Source of the DNA: an uncultured Clostridia bacterium
GTDB lineage: Bacteria > Bacillota > Clostridia > Oscillospirales > Oscillospiraceae
NCBI GenBank assembly: GCA_932222125.1
Contig: CAKNZJ010000194.1
Span: 124,001-188,000 of the forward strand
Length of the DNA stretch: 64,000 nt
Reading direction: 5' to 3'
The position numbers were made by a program, and so were the translations under genes. The notes below the pieces were generated by a model, which made no database searches, was not told the origin of the DNA, and worked only from the letters and a program-made list of their open reading frames with translations. Position 1 is the first letter of the stretch; each line of letters starts with the position of its first letter. This document shows, piece by piece, positions 7,335 to 16,546 of the stretch.

Positions 7335-9620
7335 ATGGAAATCAAACAACGCCTGGAGCACATCGCCCAAACCCACTATCATCAGGGACTATCCCAATGC
7401 GACCGCAAGCAGGTCTACCATTGCCTGCTCCGGCTGACTCAGGAGCTGTGTGCCACCCGGCCCGCCGCCACAGGAACCCGAAAGCTATATTATTTTTCCG
7501 CCGAGTTTCTGCTGGGGAAACTGCTGGCCAACAACCTGTTGGCCCTCGGAATTTATCAAGAAACCTCCCGGATTCTGACAGAGGCTGGCCACACGCTGGC
7601 CCTAGTGGAAGAAACGGAGCCGGAGCCCTCCCTGGGTAACGGCGGCCTGGGCAGGCTGGCCGCCTGCTTTCTAGACTCCGCTGCTGCCTTGGGCCTTCCT
7701 GTGGACGGAGTCGGTCTGCTCTACCACTATGGCCTGTTTCAACAAAAATTTCAGCAGAATAAGCAGACTGAGTATCCCAACCCCTGGATTCAGGATGAAA
7801 GCTGGCTCCTTCCCACCGGTACCGTTTTCAGTGTTCCGTTTGCCTCGGGTCAGGTGAAGGCAATTCTGTGGGACGTAGCTGTTCCCGGCGCCCACTCCAA
7901 TGTAACCAACCGTCTGCATCTATTCGATGTGGAAACGCCTGCCCCGCCCCCCAGCCATGGCATTCACTTTGACAAAACAGACCTGCCCGCCCATCTCACC
8001 GCTTTCCTCTATCCGGACGACAGCGATGAAGCGGGACGGCTGCTGCGGGTATACCAGCAATACTTTATGGTGTCCGCCGGGGCTCAGCTGGTACTCAAGG
8101 AACTGGAAGAGTCAGGCGCCAGCCCAGACCACTTTAGCAACCATGTGGCCATCCAAATCAATGACACCCATCCCTCTATGGTCATCCCAGAGCTGATCCG
8201 CCTGCTCACGGCCCGGGGGTTGTCCATGGAACAGGCAATCTACCAGGTGAGCCGGGCCTGTGCCTATACCAACCATACCATCCTAGCAGAGGCACTGGAA
8301 AAATGGCCCCTGGATTTCATTCAGCGGGTGGCGCCCGTCCTTGTGCCCATTATCCGGGAGTTGGACCGCCGGGTCAAAGAGACCCACTCCGATCCCAAAG
8401 TAGCCATCCTCATGCCGGCAGGAGCGCAGAATTCCCAGGAGTTGGTCCATATGGCTCACATGGATATCCACTACAGCGCCTCCGTCAATGGCGTGGCCGC
8501 TCTCCACACTGAGATTTTGAAGAGTTCTGAATTAAAGCCCTTCTACCTGATCTATCCCGACAAGTTCAATAACAAGACCAACGGCATCACCTTGCGCCGG
8601 TGGCTAGAGGTGTGTAATCCCAGGCTGGCCGCCCTATTGGACGACTGTCTTGGACAGGGTTGGCGACAGGATCCTATGGAGCTCCAGGCACTGCTCCGCT
8701 TTGAGCAAGACAGCGCCCTGCTGGATCGGTTGCTGGCCGTCAAGAGAGATAACAAGGCCGCCCTGTCCCTGACCCTAACCCAGGAGCAAGGGGTGGCGCT
8801 GGACGCGGAATCTGTCTTTGATATTCAGGCCAAGCGTCTCCATGAGTATAAACGCCAACAGATGAATGCCCTCTATGTCATCCGCAAGTACCTGGACATC
8901 AAAGAGGGCAGGCTTCCTCCCCAGCCCATCACGGTGATCTTCGGGGGCAAAGCCGCCCCTGCCTATCGGATGGCAAAGCACATCATTCACCTGGTTCTAT
9001 CCCTCCAGCAGCTCATTGACCGCGACCCTCAAGTACGCCCCTGGCTCCAGGTGGTCATGCTGGAGAATTACAACGTCACCTGGGCAGAACGGCTCATTCC
9101 CGCCTGTGATATCTCTGAGCAAATCTCCCTGGCATCCAAAGAGGCCAGCGGCACTGGCAATATGAAATTCATGGCAAACGGCGCCGTCACCCTGGGCACG
9201 TTAGATGGAGCAAATGTGGAAATTGCCCAACTGGTAGGCTCCGACAATATTTACACCTTTGGCGCTGCCAGCAGTCAGGTCATTGAACTATACGGACCTC
9301 CCATGCACTATCATCCCGACCCTTACTACCAGCGGCCCAATGTAAAACCACTCGTGGACTTTCTGCTCTCCCCTGCCCTGAGTTCGGCAGGCGATCCCAA
9401 CGCCCTTAGGGAACTGTGGAATGAGATGACTGGTAAGGACTGGTTCATGGCCCTACTGGATGTGGAAGCCTACATCGCCGCCCGGGACAGAGCCATTGAC
9501 GACTATGGCCACCGCGCCGCCTGGGCGAAAAAAATGCTTGTGAACATCGCTCACAGCGGCTATTTCTCCAGCGACCGCACTGTGGCCGAGTACAACCGGG
9601 ACATCTGGCACCTGACCTAG
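7335..9620 (+). CDS. glgP: Glycogen/maltodextrin phosphorylase (GT35)
   Basis: This 761-residue protein releases glucose-1-phosphate from alpha-1,4-glucans. The pyridoxal-phosphate lysine is K611 in EASGTGNMKFMANGA; the NxxGGLGRLA segment near residue 100 (LGNGGLGRLAACFLDS) and KRLHEYKRQ are further family motifs. Length is slightly below the roughly 800 of E. coli enzymes, as usual in Clostridia. An AAAGGA SD precedes the ATG at 7335. A terminator follows, shared with convergent pgm, whose product uses the glucose-1-phosphate made here. Confidence 0.96.
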   Translation: MEIKQRLEHIAQTHYHQGLSQCDRKQVYHCLLRLTQELCATRPAATGTRKLYYFSAEFLLGKLLANNLLALGIYQETSRILTEAGHTLALVEETEPEPSLGNGGLGRLAACFLDSAAALGLPVDGVGLLYHYGLFQQKFQQNKQTEYPNPWIQDESWLLPTGTVFSVPFASGQVKAILWDVAVPGAHSNVTNRLHLFDVETPAPPPSHGIHFDKTDLPAHLTAFLYPDDSDEAGRLLRVYQQYFMVSAGAQLVLKELEESGASPDHFSNHVAIQINDTHPSMVIPELIRLLTARGLSMEQAIYQVSRACAYTNHTILAEALEKWPLDFIQRVAPVLVPIIRELDRRVKETHSDPKVAILMPAGAQNSQELVHMAHMDIHYSASVNGVAALHTEILKSSELKPFYLIYPDKFNNKTNGITLRRWLEVCNPRLAALLDDCLGQGWRQDPMELQALLRFEQDSALLDRLLAVKRDNKAALSLTLTQEQGVALDAESVFDIQAKRLHEYKRQQMNALYVIRKYLDIKEGRLPPQPITVIFGGKAAPAYRMAKHIIHLVLSLQQLIDRDPQVRPWLQVVMLENYNVTWAERLIPACDISEQISLASKEASGTGNMKFMANGAVTLGTLDGANVEIAQLVGSDNIYTFGAASSQVIELYGPPMHYHPDPYYQRPNVKPLVDFLLSPALSSAGDPNALRELWNEMTGKDWFMALLDVEAYIAARDRAIDDYGHRAAWAKKMLVNIAHSGYFSSDRTVAEYNRDIWHLT

Positions 9621-9646
9621 TGAACTCCGTTACCCCAGCCAATCAA

Positions 9647-9674
9647 AAGGCCCCTTCCATATGGAAGGGGCCTT
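9647..9674. terminator. Bidirectional terminator between glgP and pgm
   Basis: A perfect palindrome, AAGGCCCCTTCCAT with its reverse complement, sits between the two convergent stop codons and has T-rich flank on the plus side. Confidence 0.85.
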
Positions 9675-9696
9675 GTCTTAACTGCATTTTATAGGC

Positions 9697-11424
9697 TTAG
9701 TTTTTCAGTCCCTCTGCCCAAGCGGCATAACAGGCAATCTTGCGGTCACAATCCTGGCGGCTGTTTCCTTGGACCAGAATATAGACCTTCACCTTTGGTT
9801 CCGTGCCGGATGGCCGAACCACAATGGAGGTACCATCCGTCAACTCGTAGCGCAGCACATTGGAGCCGGACAACTCTATGCTCCCCCGTTTGCCCGTTTG
9901 CACCTCTACCACGCTGCCATCCTCATAATCCTTCCACTGCGCAACGGGAGTACCACCAATGCTGTGAGGCGGCTCAGCACGTAGGCTAGCCATCAAGGCG
10001 GCCATCTGTTTCAGCCCATCCAGACCAGGCATCACTAGATTGAGGGTCTTTTCCCCATAGTCGCCGTACCTTTGGTACAGGGCGTCCAGAGCATCGGCCA
10101 ACGTCATCCCCTGCCCGGCGTACCAGGCGGCCATCTCAGTGATGGCCAGGATGGCAGTGACGGCATCCTTGTCCCGGACATAGTCCCCCATCATATAGCC
10201 GTAGGACTCCTCATAGGCAAAGATGACCTTTCCCTGACCGCTGCGCTCTAGCTGATCCTTCTTCTCTGCCATAAACTTAAAGCCAGTGAATGTGTCATAG
10301 CTTTGCAGCCCATTTGTTTCAGCTACCTTGCGGGCCATCTCGGTGGTGACGATGGTCTTGAGCGCCACAGGATTAGCAGGCATTTTCCCTGTTCGCCGTT
10401 TGGCCCCAATGAGATAGTCCAGCAGAAGCACCCCGGTCTGATTGCCCGAAATAACCTTAAACTGCCCATCCTTGGCACGAACCATAACACCCACCCGGTC
10501 AGCATCGGGATCTGACCCCACGATACAGTCGGCGCCCTCTCGCTTGGCAAGTTCCACCGCCAGATGAAACCCCTCCGGGTTCTCCGGATTGGGGGAGTCT
10601 ACCGTGGGGAAATTTCCGTCAACAACCATCTGCTCCGGCACGCAGATGAGGTGCTTGATCCCCAGACGCCTCAGAGCCTCTGGAATCAGCTTATAGCCAG
10701 TGCCGTGGAACGGTGTGTACACCATTTTAAAGGTGTCCGCCACCCGCTCCACCGCCTCCCTGTCGTTGACCTGACCCAGAACGCTCTCCAGAAACGCCTC
10801 GTCCGTCTCTGCCCCCATCAGAGTGATAAGTCCACGGGCCACCGCCTCGTCATAGTCCATGGTCCTCACCTCGTCAAACACATCCAGCCGGCGCATTTTA
10901 TCCGCGACCTGTGCCGCCGGAGCGGGAGGAAGCTGGGCTCCATCAGACCAGTAAACCTTGTATCCGTTATACTCCTTCGGATTATGGCTGGCCGTGATGT
11001 TGATTCCAGCGGCGCAGCCATATGCCCGAATGGCAAAGGACAGCTCCGGCGTGGGGCGCAGAGCGTCAAACAGACGAACCTTGATCCCATTTGCCGCCAT
11101 GACGCAGGCCGCCTCCCTGGCAAAGCGGTCAGATTGATTGCGGCAGTCAAAGCAGATGGCGATCCCCTTGTCCACCGTCTGCTGCCCCTCCTCCAGGATA
11201 ACCTGCGCAAATGCCTGGGTCGCATGGCGGATGACATGGATATTCATCCGGTAAAGTCCCGTGCCCATGGTACCCCGCAAGCCGGCGGTGCCGAATTCCA
11301 GCTGGGAAAAGAACCGAGATTCCATCTCCCGCTCATCCCCGGCAATGGCGGCCAGTTCCGCTCGTTCTGCATCGGACAGCGCAGGAGAGTGGAGCCATTT
11401 TTCATAGGTTTCCTTATAAGTCAT
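9697..11424 (-). CDS. pgm: Phosphoglucomutase/phosphomannomutase
   Basis: This 575-residue alpha-D-phosphohexomutase carries the catalytic phosphoserine motif TASHNPKEYNGYK (near residue 145), the metal loop GSDPDADRVGV, the sugar loop EESYGY, and a C-terminal phosphate-binding RPSGTEPKVK. It interconverts glucose-1-phosphate and glucose-6-phosphate. Length and motifs match the Firmicute PgcA-type enzymes. Convergent to malQ-glgP, it completes conversion of storage or dietary glucan to glucose-6-phosphate. Confidence 0.95.
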   Translation of the reverse strand: MTYKETYEKWLHSPALSDAERAELAAIAGDEREMESRFFSQLEFGTAGLRGTMGTGLYRMNIHVIRHATQAFAQVILEEGQQTVDKGIAICFDCRNQSDRFAREAACVMAANGIKVRLFDALRPTPELSFAIRAYGCAAGINITASHNPKEYNGYKVYWSDGAQLPPAPAAQVADKMRRLDVFDEVRTMDYDEAVARGLITLMGAETDEAFLESVLGQVNDREAVERVADTFKMVYTPFHGTGYKLIPEALRRLGIKHLICVPEQMVVDGNFPTVDSPNPENPEGFHLAVELAKREGADCIVGSDPDADRVGVMVRAKDGQFKVISGNQTGVLLLDYLIGAKRRTGKMPANPVALKTIVTTEMARKVAETNGLQSYDTFTGFKFMAEKKDQLERSGQGKVIFAYEESYGYMMGDYVRDKDAVTAILAITEMAAWYAGQGMTLADALDALYQRYGDYGEKTLNLVMPGLDGLKQMAALMASLRAEPPHSIGGTPVAQWKDYEDGSVVEVQTGKRGSIELSGSNVLRYELTDGTSIVVRPSGTEPKVKVYILVQGNSRQDCDRKIACYAAWAEGLKN

Positions 11425-11562
11425 TGCACTTCCTCCTTATCTTCTCCCTGGGCAGATTTCACTGCCACAGATTTGATTCCACCGTCCCTTCCAGCTTCCA
11501 TCCAGACTCTCCGACCGGATGCTCAATCCCCCGGCCCATACGGCAGTCCTAGCGGCCCGTCC

Positions 11563-12804
11563 TCAAAAGGCAAAATTCCCGTCCCGGAACACGGGTATCT
11601 GTGTACCATCCAGGGTGGTACCCACAATGGACAGGTCAGCAGTGCCAACCATAAAGTCAACGTGGTTGATTGACTGGTTTAGGCCAATGCTCTTCTGCCC
11701 CTCAGCGTCCAGCTCCTGGCCGCCCTTGACACAGGTAGGATAGGCTGAGCCAAAGGCCAGATGGCAGGATGCGTTCTCGTCAAACAAGGTGTTGTAGAAC
11801 AGAATGCCTGTATTGCGGATAGGGGAATCATAGGGCACCAGCGCCACCTCTCCCAGATAAGATGAGCCCTCGTCAATGGCAATGGATTTTCTTAGGTATT
11901 CCTCCCCTTCGCTGGCATGGACATCCGCGATTTTGCCTTTCTCAAAGTCCATATAGAAATCCTTGACCAAGTTTCCGTTCAAGGACAGGGGCATGGAGGC
12001 GTATACCCGTCCGTCCACCCCATCCCAACAGGGAGCGGTAAATATCTCCTCAGTGGGCATATTGGCCACAAAATTCACCCCGGTAGAGGTGGTCTCTCCG
12101 GCTCCTATCCAGATATGGTTCTCCGGCAGCCGGATGGTCAAATCGGTACCCATCCCATTTACATAATGAAGCGTCTTGAATTTATAGTCATTGAGCAGTT
12201 TGGCGCGGCGTTTGACATTCTCAACGTGAGCATTCCACCGCTTCACGCCCTCCCCATCCCCAGTGATGCGACACACGGCGAAGATAGCGTTCCACAGGGC
12301 ATCCACCGCAGCCTCTCCACGCTGATCGGGAAACACCTTCTCCGCCCAAGCCTGGGTGGGATAGGCGCCTACGATCCATTGGAACTGGTTGGCGGTCATC
12401 GCGTCGAAGTAGGGACGGCTAAATTCTCCGGCGGTACGCTGCCATGCCTGGATGCGGTTGGGATCCACCCCCTTCATCATCTCCGGGTCCGAGCCGGTGA
12501 TGGATAGACTTGGCGCCTCGATCTCTAGCATCCAATCCAGCTTGGCCTTCTGATGGGGCGGGGCTTTGGAAAATGTCTCCTCATCCCCGTGGAGATACCA
12601 CTGTCGACTCACAAAACCGTCTGTCCAATCCACCAACACCTCACGGGCCCCCCGATCATAGCAGGCGGCCACACACAAACGGACTAGGGGCGCGGCGTCC
12701 ACCGGGGCACTGATGCGGGGTGTCTGTCCGGGCTGAACATTCATTCCCACCTCCACCAGCAGATGGGCGTACTCATTCAGCTTTGCTTCAAAATCCTTAA
12801 CCAT
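11563..12804 (-). CDS. Aminopeptidase, M29 family
   Basis: This 413-residue protein resembles the AmpS/PepS/aminopeptidase T family. It has the N-terminal KLNEYAHLLVEVGMNVQPGQ segment, a central ENHIWIGAGETTSTGVNFVANMPTEE-like region (read in pieces), and the C-terminal NHVDFMVGTADLSIVGTTLDG block with conserved His and Asp metal ligands. These are dinuclear metallo-aminopeptidases that trim peptides in the cytoplasm. An intergenic gap of 138 bases separates it from pgm, and it has its own promoter, divergent from asnA. Confidence 0.93.
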   Translation of the reverse strand: MVKDFEAKLNEYAHLLVEVGMNVQPGQTPRISAPVDAAPLVRLCVAACYDRGAREVLVDWTDGFVSRQWYLHGDEETFSKAPPHQKAKLDWMLEIEAPSLSITGSDPEMMKGVDPNRIQAWQRTAGEFSRPYFDAMTANQFQWIVGAYPTQAWAEKVFPDQRGEAAVDALWNAIFAVCRITGDGEGVKRWNAHVENVKRRAKLLNDYKFKTLHYVNGMGTDLTIRLPENHIWIGAGETTSTGVNFVANMPTEEIFTAPCWDGVDGRVYASMPLSLNGNLVKDFYMDFEKGKIADVHASEGEEYLRKSIAIDEGSSYLGEVALVPYDSPIRNTGILFYNTLFDENASCHLAFGSAYPTCVKGGQELDAEGQKSIGLNQSINHVDFMVGTADLSIVGTTLDGTQIPVFRDGNFAF

Positions 12805-12891
12805 GGATATGATCTCCTCTCTGCCTTGACGCCTCCCCGCCTAGAACTTCAGGGCGGCCTCTCTATTGGAACATTATAAATACATAATATT

Positions 12892-12920
12892 ATTATACCA
12901 TTATTGTGATATAAAAACAA
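12892..12920 (-). promoter_or_regulatory. Promoter of the M29 aminopeptidase gene
   Basis: Minus strand TTGTTT (12915-12920), 17 bases, TATAAT (12892-12897). It lies back to back with the asnA promoter, with 7 bases between the two -35 boxes. Confidence 0.7.
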
Positions 12921-12927
12921 TTCCTGT

Positions 12928-12956
12928 TTGCTTTTTTTCATCGCATAGCGTATAAT
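12928..12956 (+). promoter_or_regulatory. Promoter of asnA-asnS
   Basis: TTGCTT (12928-12933), 17 bases, TATAAT (12951-12956). The roughly 105-base leader shows no T-box antiterminator motif. Confidence 0.75.
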
Positions 12957-13070
12957 AGCTGGCATGTAGTAATTTTTGTCAGAGTCCGGGACGCCCCTTT
13001 CTGTCCTGGCCCAATCACAATAACGGAAAGCGCCGCTCCTGGTACTTCCGTTCCAAAGGAGGAACTGTCT

Positions 13071-14084
13071 ATGCCCAGCACTATTATCCCAAAGGGGTAT
13101 GTCCCCCGGTTGAACCTGTATGACACCCAAAAAGCCATCGGCCTACTCAACCGGCTGTTTGAGGACAATCTGGGTGGCGCCCTCAACCTGCGCCGGGTAT
13201 CCGCCCCCCTGTTTGTAGAAGCGTCTACCGGCCTCAATGACGACTTAAACGGTGTGGAGCGAGCAGTATCCTTTGACGTCCCCGCCGCCGGACGCGACGC
13301 CCAGGTGGTTCACTCCCTGGCCAAATGGAAGCGGCTTGCCCTCCACCGTTACCAGTTTTCCGTCGGGGAAGGACTGTACACTGACATGAACGCTATCCGC
13401 CGGGATGAGGAGTTGGACAATATCCACTCGGCCTATGTGGATCAGTGGGACTGGGAGAAGGTCATTGCCCCCCGGGACCGCACTGTGGATTACCTAAAAG
13501 AGACAGTGAGCACTATCGTGGCTGCCCTGGCGGATACACAGACTACCCTTCGGGCGGTCTATCCCCAGCTCACCCCCCTGCCCGCGGTAGACCGGGCAGT
13601 GTCCTTCGTCACTGCCCAGGAACTGGAGGACCGGTGGCCCGACCTCTCCCCAAAGGAACGGGAAAATACCTGGGTTAAGGATCATCCCGTCACCTTTCTC
13701 ATGGGCATTGGCGGAGCGCTCAAATCCGGCCAGCCCCATGATGGCCGGGCCCCCGATTACGACGACTGGAACCTGAACGGTGACATCCTAGTGTGGAACG
13801 ACGTGCTGGGTCATGCCTTTGAGCTATCTTCCATGGGTATCCGGGTGGACGCCAAGACCCTTGACCGGCAGCTTTCCATCGCCAGCTGCGACCATCGCCG
13901 GGAACTGCCCTTCCACAAGATGCTGCTGGCAGGGGAGCTTCCCCTGACCATCGGCGGCGGCATCGGACAAAGCCGTGTGTCCATGTTCCTCCTGGGCAAG
14001 GCCCATATCGGAGAGGTCCAGGCCAGTATCTGGGATCCACACACGCAAGCGGCCTGCCGGGAGGCCGGAGTCATTCTCCTGTGA
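13071..14084 (+). CDS. asnA: Aspartate-ammonia ligase (asparagine synthetase A)
   Basis: This 337-residue enzyme makes asparagine from aspartate, ammonia and ATP. It has the class II aminoacyl-tRNA synthetase-like fold; recognisable segments are VSAPLFVEASTGLNDDLNGVERAVSF-like (near residue 45), DQWDWEKVI and the C-terminal GGGIGQSRVSMFLL (motif 3). An AAAGGAGG SD precedes ATG 13071. It lies 73 bases upstream of asnS, so asparagine supply and charging are encoded together. Confidence 0.96.
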   Translation: MPSTIIPKGYVPRLNLYDTQKAIGLLNRLFEDNLGGALNLRRVSAPLFVEASTGLNDDLNGVERAVSFDVPAAGRDAQVVHSLAKWKRLALHRYQFSVGEGLYTDMNAIRRDEELDNIHSAYVDQWDWEKVIAPRDRTVDYLKETVSTIVAALADTQTTLRAVYPQLTPLPAVDRAVSFVTAQELEDRWPDLSPKERENTWVKDHPVTFLMGIGGALKSGQPHDGRAPDYDDWNLNGDILVWNDVLGHAFELSSMGIRVDAKTLDRQLSIASCDHRRELPFHKMLLAGELPLTIGGGIGQSRVSMFLLGKAHIGEVQASIWDPHTQAACREAGVILL

Positions 14085-14157
14085 ATACTTCCCGCTTAAC
14101 GCCACCTGATCCGTGGCATACTGTCATCTACTACCATTAAGAATTGAGGGAACACAT

Positions 14158-15552
14158 ATGGATCGCATTACCATCGCCTCTGTCTTTGCCGATGGCGAAC
14201 GGCTATCCGGCCAACGTGTCACCGTCATGGGCTGGGCCCGCACCATCCGGGATATGAAGACTTTTGCCTTCATCGAGCTAAATGACGGCTCCTGTTTTCG
14301 AAATCTGCAAATCGTCTTGGACTCCGGCCTTCTGAACAACTATAAAGAGATCGCCGGACAGAATGTGGGCGCCGCGCTGATTGTCACCGGCACCGTGGCC
14401 CTCACCCCAGGGGCCAAGCAGCCTCTGGAACTCAAGGCAGAATCCGTTGCCGTAGAGGGGCCGTCCACCCCAGAATATCCACTCCAGAAAAAACGCCATA
14501 GCATGGAATATCTGCGCACCATCCAGCACTTGCGGCCCCGAACCAACCTGTTTTCCGCTGTATTCCGAGTGCGCTCTGTGGCTGCTCACGCTATCCACTG
14601 CTTTTTTCAGGAACGCGGCTTTGTCTATATCCATACGCCCATTATCACTGCCTCTGACTGTGAGGGCGCCGGCGAGATGTTTCAAGTGACCACCCTTGAT
14701 CCCGAACACCCGCCCAGACTAGAGGGGGGCGGTGTGGACTACTCCAAGGACTTCTTCGGCCGCCGGGCCAGTTTAACGGTGTCTGGCCAGCTTAACGCAG
14801 AAAACTTTGCCATGGCCTTTGGCTCAGTATATACCTTTGGCCCCACCTTCCGAGCTGAGAACTCCAATACTCAACGCCATGCCGCTGAGTTCTGGATGAT
14901 CGAGCCGGAAATCGCCTTTGCCGACCTAGACGATGATATGGACCTTGCGGAGGCTATGATTCAGTATATCATCCGTGAGGTAATGGCCAAATGCCCTGAC
15001 GAGCTCCAGTTTTTCAACTCCTTCGTGGACAAGGGGCTGATTCAGCGGTTGGAGCATGTGGCAAACTCAGACTTTGGCCGGGTTAGCTACACCGAGGCGG
15101 TGGACATTCTGAAGCAACACAACGACCATTTTGACTACAAGGTGGAGTGGGGCTGCGATTTGCAAACGGAGCATGAGCGCTATCTTACCGAGCAGGTGTT
15201 CCAAAAGCCGGTGTTTGTCACTGACTATCCCAAGGACATCAAAGCCTTCTATATGCGCTTGAACGACGATGGCAAGACCGTGGCGGCGGCAGACTGCTTG
15301 GTCCCCGGCATCGGCGAGATCATCGGCGGCTCCCAGCGTGAAGAGCGTATTGATGTACTGGAAAAACGCATGGCTCAGCTGGGGCTTGACCCCAAGGACT
15401 ACTGGTGGTATCTGGATCTCCGGCGCTATGGCTCCTGCCGCCACGCAGGCTTTGGACTGGGCTTTGAGCGCATGGTCATGTACCTCACCGGTGTGTCCAA
15501 TATCCGGGATGTAGAACTGCACCCTCGGACGGTTGGCAACGCGGAATTTTAA
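14158..15552 (+). CDS. asnS: Asparaginyl-tRNA synthetase
   Basis: This 464-residue class IIb synthetase charges tRNA-Asn. It has an N-terminal OB anticodon-binding domain (VTVMGWARTIRDMKTFAFIE, residues 20-40), motif 2 (FRAENSNTQRHAAEFWMIEPE) and motif 3 (GFGLGFERMVMYLTG). The start at 14158 follows GAGGG with 7-base spacing; an in-frame GTG at 14113 has no SD. It is probably cotranscribed with asnA and ends at a strong terminator shared with proC. Confidence 0.96.
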   Translation: MDRITIASVFADGERLSGQRVTVMGWARTIRDMKTFAFIELNDGSCFRNLQIVLDSGLLNNYKEIAGQNVGAALIVTGTVALTPGAKQPLELKAESVAVEGPSTPEYPLQKKRHSMEYLRTIQHLRPRTNLFSAVFRVRSVAAHAIHCFFQERGFVYIHTPIITASDCEGAGEMFQVTTLDPEHPPRLEGGGVDYSKDFFGRRASLTVSGQLNAENFAMAFGSVYTFGPTFRAENSNTQRHAAEFWMIEPEIAFADLDDDMDLAEAMIQYIIREVMAKCPDELQFFNSFVDKGLIQRLEHVANSDFGRVSYTEAVDILKQHNDHFDYKVEWGCDLQTEHERYLTEQVFQKPVFVTDYPKDIKAFYMRLNDDGKTVAAADCLVPGIGEIIGGSQREERIDVLEKRMAQLGLDPKDYWWYLDLRRYGSCRHAGFGLGFERMVMYLTGVSNIRDVELHPRTVGNAEF

Positions 15553-15556
15553 TATC

Positions 15557-15590
15557 AAGGCCCCGGCGAATTTCCATTCGCCGGGGCCTT
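15557..15590. terminator. Bidirectional terminator between asnS and proC
   Basis: A 14-base perfect stem, AAGGCCCCGGCGAA (15557-15570) with its complement (15577-15590), with a 6-base loop. Confidence 0.85.
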
Positions 15591-15602
15591 TCCCCTTGAA
15601 TA

Positions 15603-16424
15603 TTATTTGCCTAGCTCTCCATTGCGCTTCCAGGCCGCTAGCACCGCATCCATGGCAATTCCTCGAAAGCCCGCTCGTTCCAGCGCAGCTACGCCGGCAA
15701 TGGTGGAGCCCCCCGGAGAACACACTGCATCCTTGAGTACGCCAGGGTGTTCTCCTGTCTCCAGCACCATGGCGGCAGCCCCCATCACAGTCTGGGCAGC
15801 GTAGAGCATAGCCTTCTGCCTGGGCAGCCCCGCCATCACCCCCCCATCGGCCAAAGCCTCGATGAAGGGGTAGATAAAGGCTGGCCCACACCCTGCCACG
15901 GCGGTAAACTGATCCATCAGGTCCTCCGGCAGACGCTCCACACGCCCCGCCTGGGCCAAGATATCTTCCACCCCTTTGAGGCGGCTTTCCCACTCTCCCT
16001 CCGGGGCGGACAATCCCACCAGCCCTTTACCAATGCTCACACAGGTGTTTGGCATCACCCGCAATAGGGGAACCTCATAGCCGGCCCCTCCCAGATAGGG
16101 ACGCAGATCCTTCAGCCTAATCCCTGCTGCCATGGAGACCAGCACCTTATCCTGTCCCTCCTGATGGCACTGGGCCAACACCGGGCTCAACTCTTCCAAC
16201 AAACTGCCCATCATATGGGGCTTCACCCCCAAAAAGAGATATTCTCCCTCCCGGGCAGCTCCCCCATTGTCCGCCACGCTACAGCCCAACTGGGCGGCCA
16301 TCGCCTCTGCCTTGGCCCCCGTGCGGTTTGCCAGCACCACCTGATCCGGTCCCACCGCCCGACATGCTGCCCGGGCCAGAGCGCCTCCCATATTGCCTAC
16401 GCCAATAAATGCCGCTCTCTTCAT
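15603..16424 (-). CDS. proC: Pyrroline-5-carboxylate reductase
   Basis: This 273-residue enzyme performs the last step of proline synthesis. The NAD(P)-binding GVGNMGGALA lies at the N-terminus, and the C-terminal signature DAVCSPGGSTIAGVAALERAG contains the family's substrate-binding PGGST. Length is typical (about 270). ATG 16424 follows GTGAGG with 6-base spacing; a GTG four codons upstream overlaps that SD and is unlikely. It lies downstream of leuA in the same direction. Confidence 0.96.
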   Translation of the reverse strand: MKRAAFIGVGNMGGALARAACRAVGPDQVVLANRTGAKAEAMAAQLGCSVADNGGAAREGEYLFLGVKPHMMGSLLEELSPVLAQCHQEGQDKVLVSMAAGIRLKDLRPYLGGAGYEVPLLRVMPNTCVSIGKGLVGLSAPEGEWESRLKGVEDILAQAGRVERLPEDLMDQFTAVAGCGPAFIYPFIEALADGGVMAGLPRQKAMLYAAQTVMGAAAMVLETGEHPGVLKDAVCSPGGSTIAGVAALERAGFRGIAMDAVLAAWKRNGELGK

Positions 16425-16546
16425 GACACGCCTCACTTTCCCTCCAAAATCTGTCCCGATCCTGCCCTTCCCATCTCCTCATGCCTGCCCCATGAGGGAC
16501 AAGGTCAATCAGTGCCTATCAAATTATCGTTGTGCCCTGTCCCCGG

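Noticed and set aside
10564..11673. Plus-strand open frame opposite pgm
   Set aside because: Antisense shadow; pgm has all its active-site motifs.
12957..13070. Possible T-box before asnA
   Set aside because: No T-box sequence or terminator/antiterminator pair; GGTACTTCC is only a chance resemblance.
15067..15993. Minus-strand open frame spanning asnS 3' end and proC
   Set aside because: It crosses a strong bidirectional terminator and has no recognisable product.
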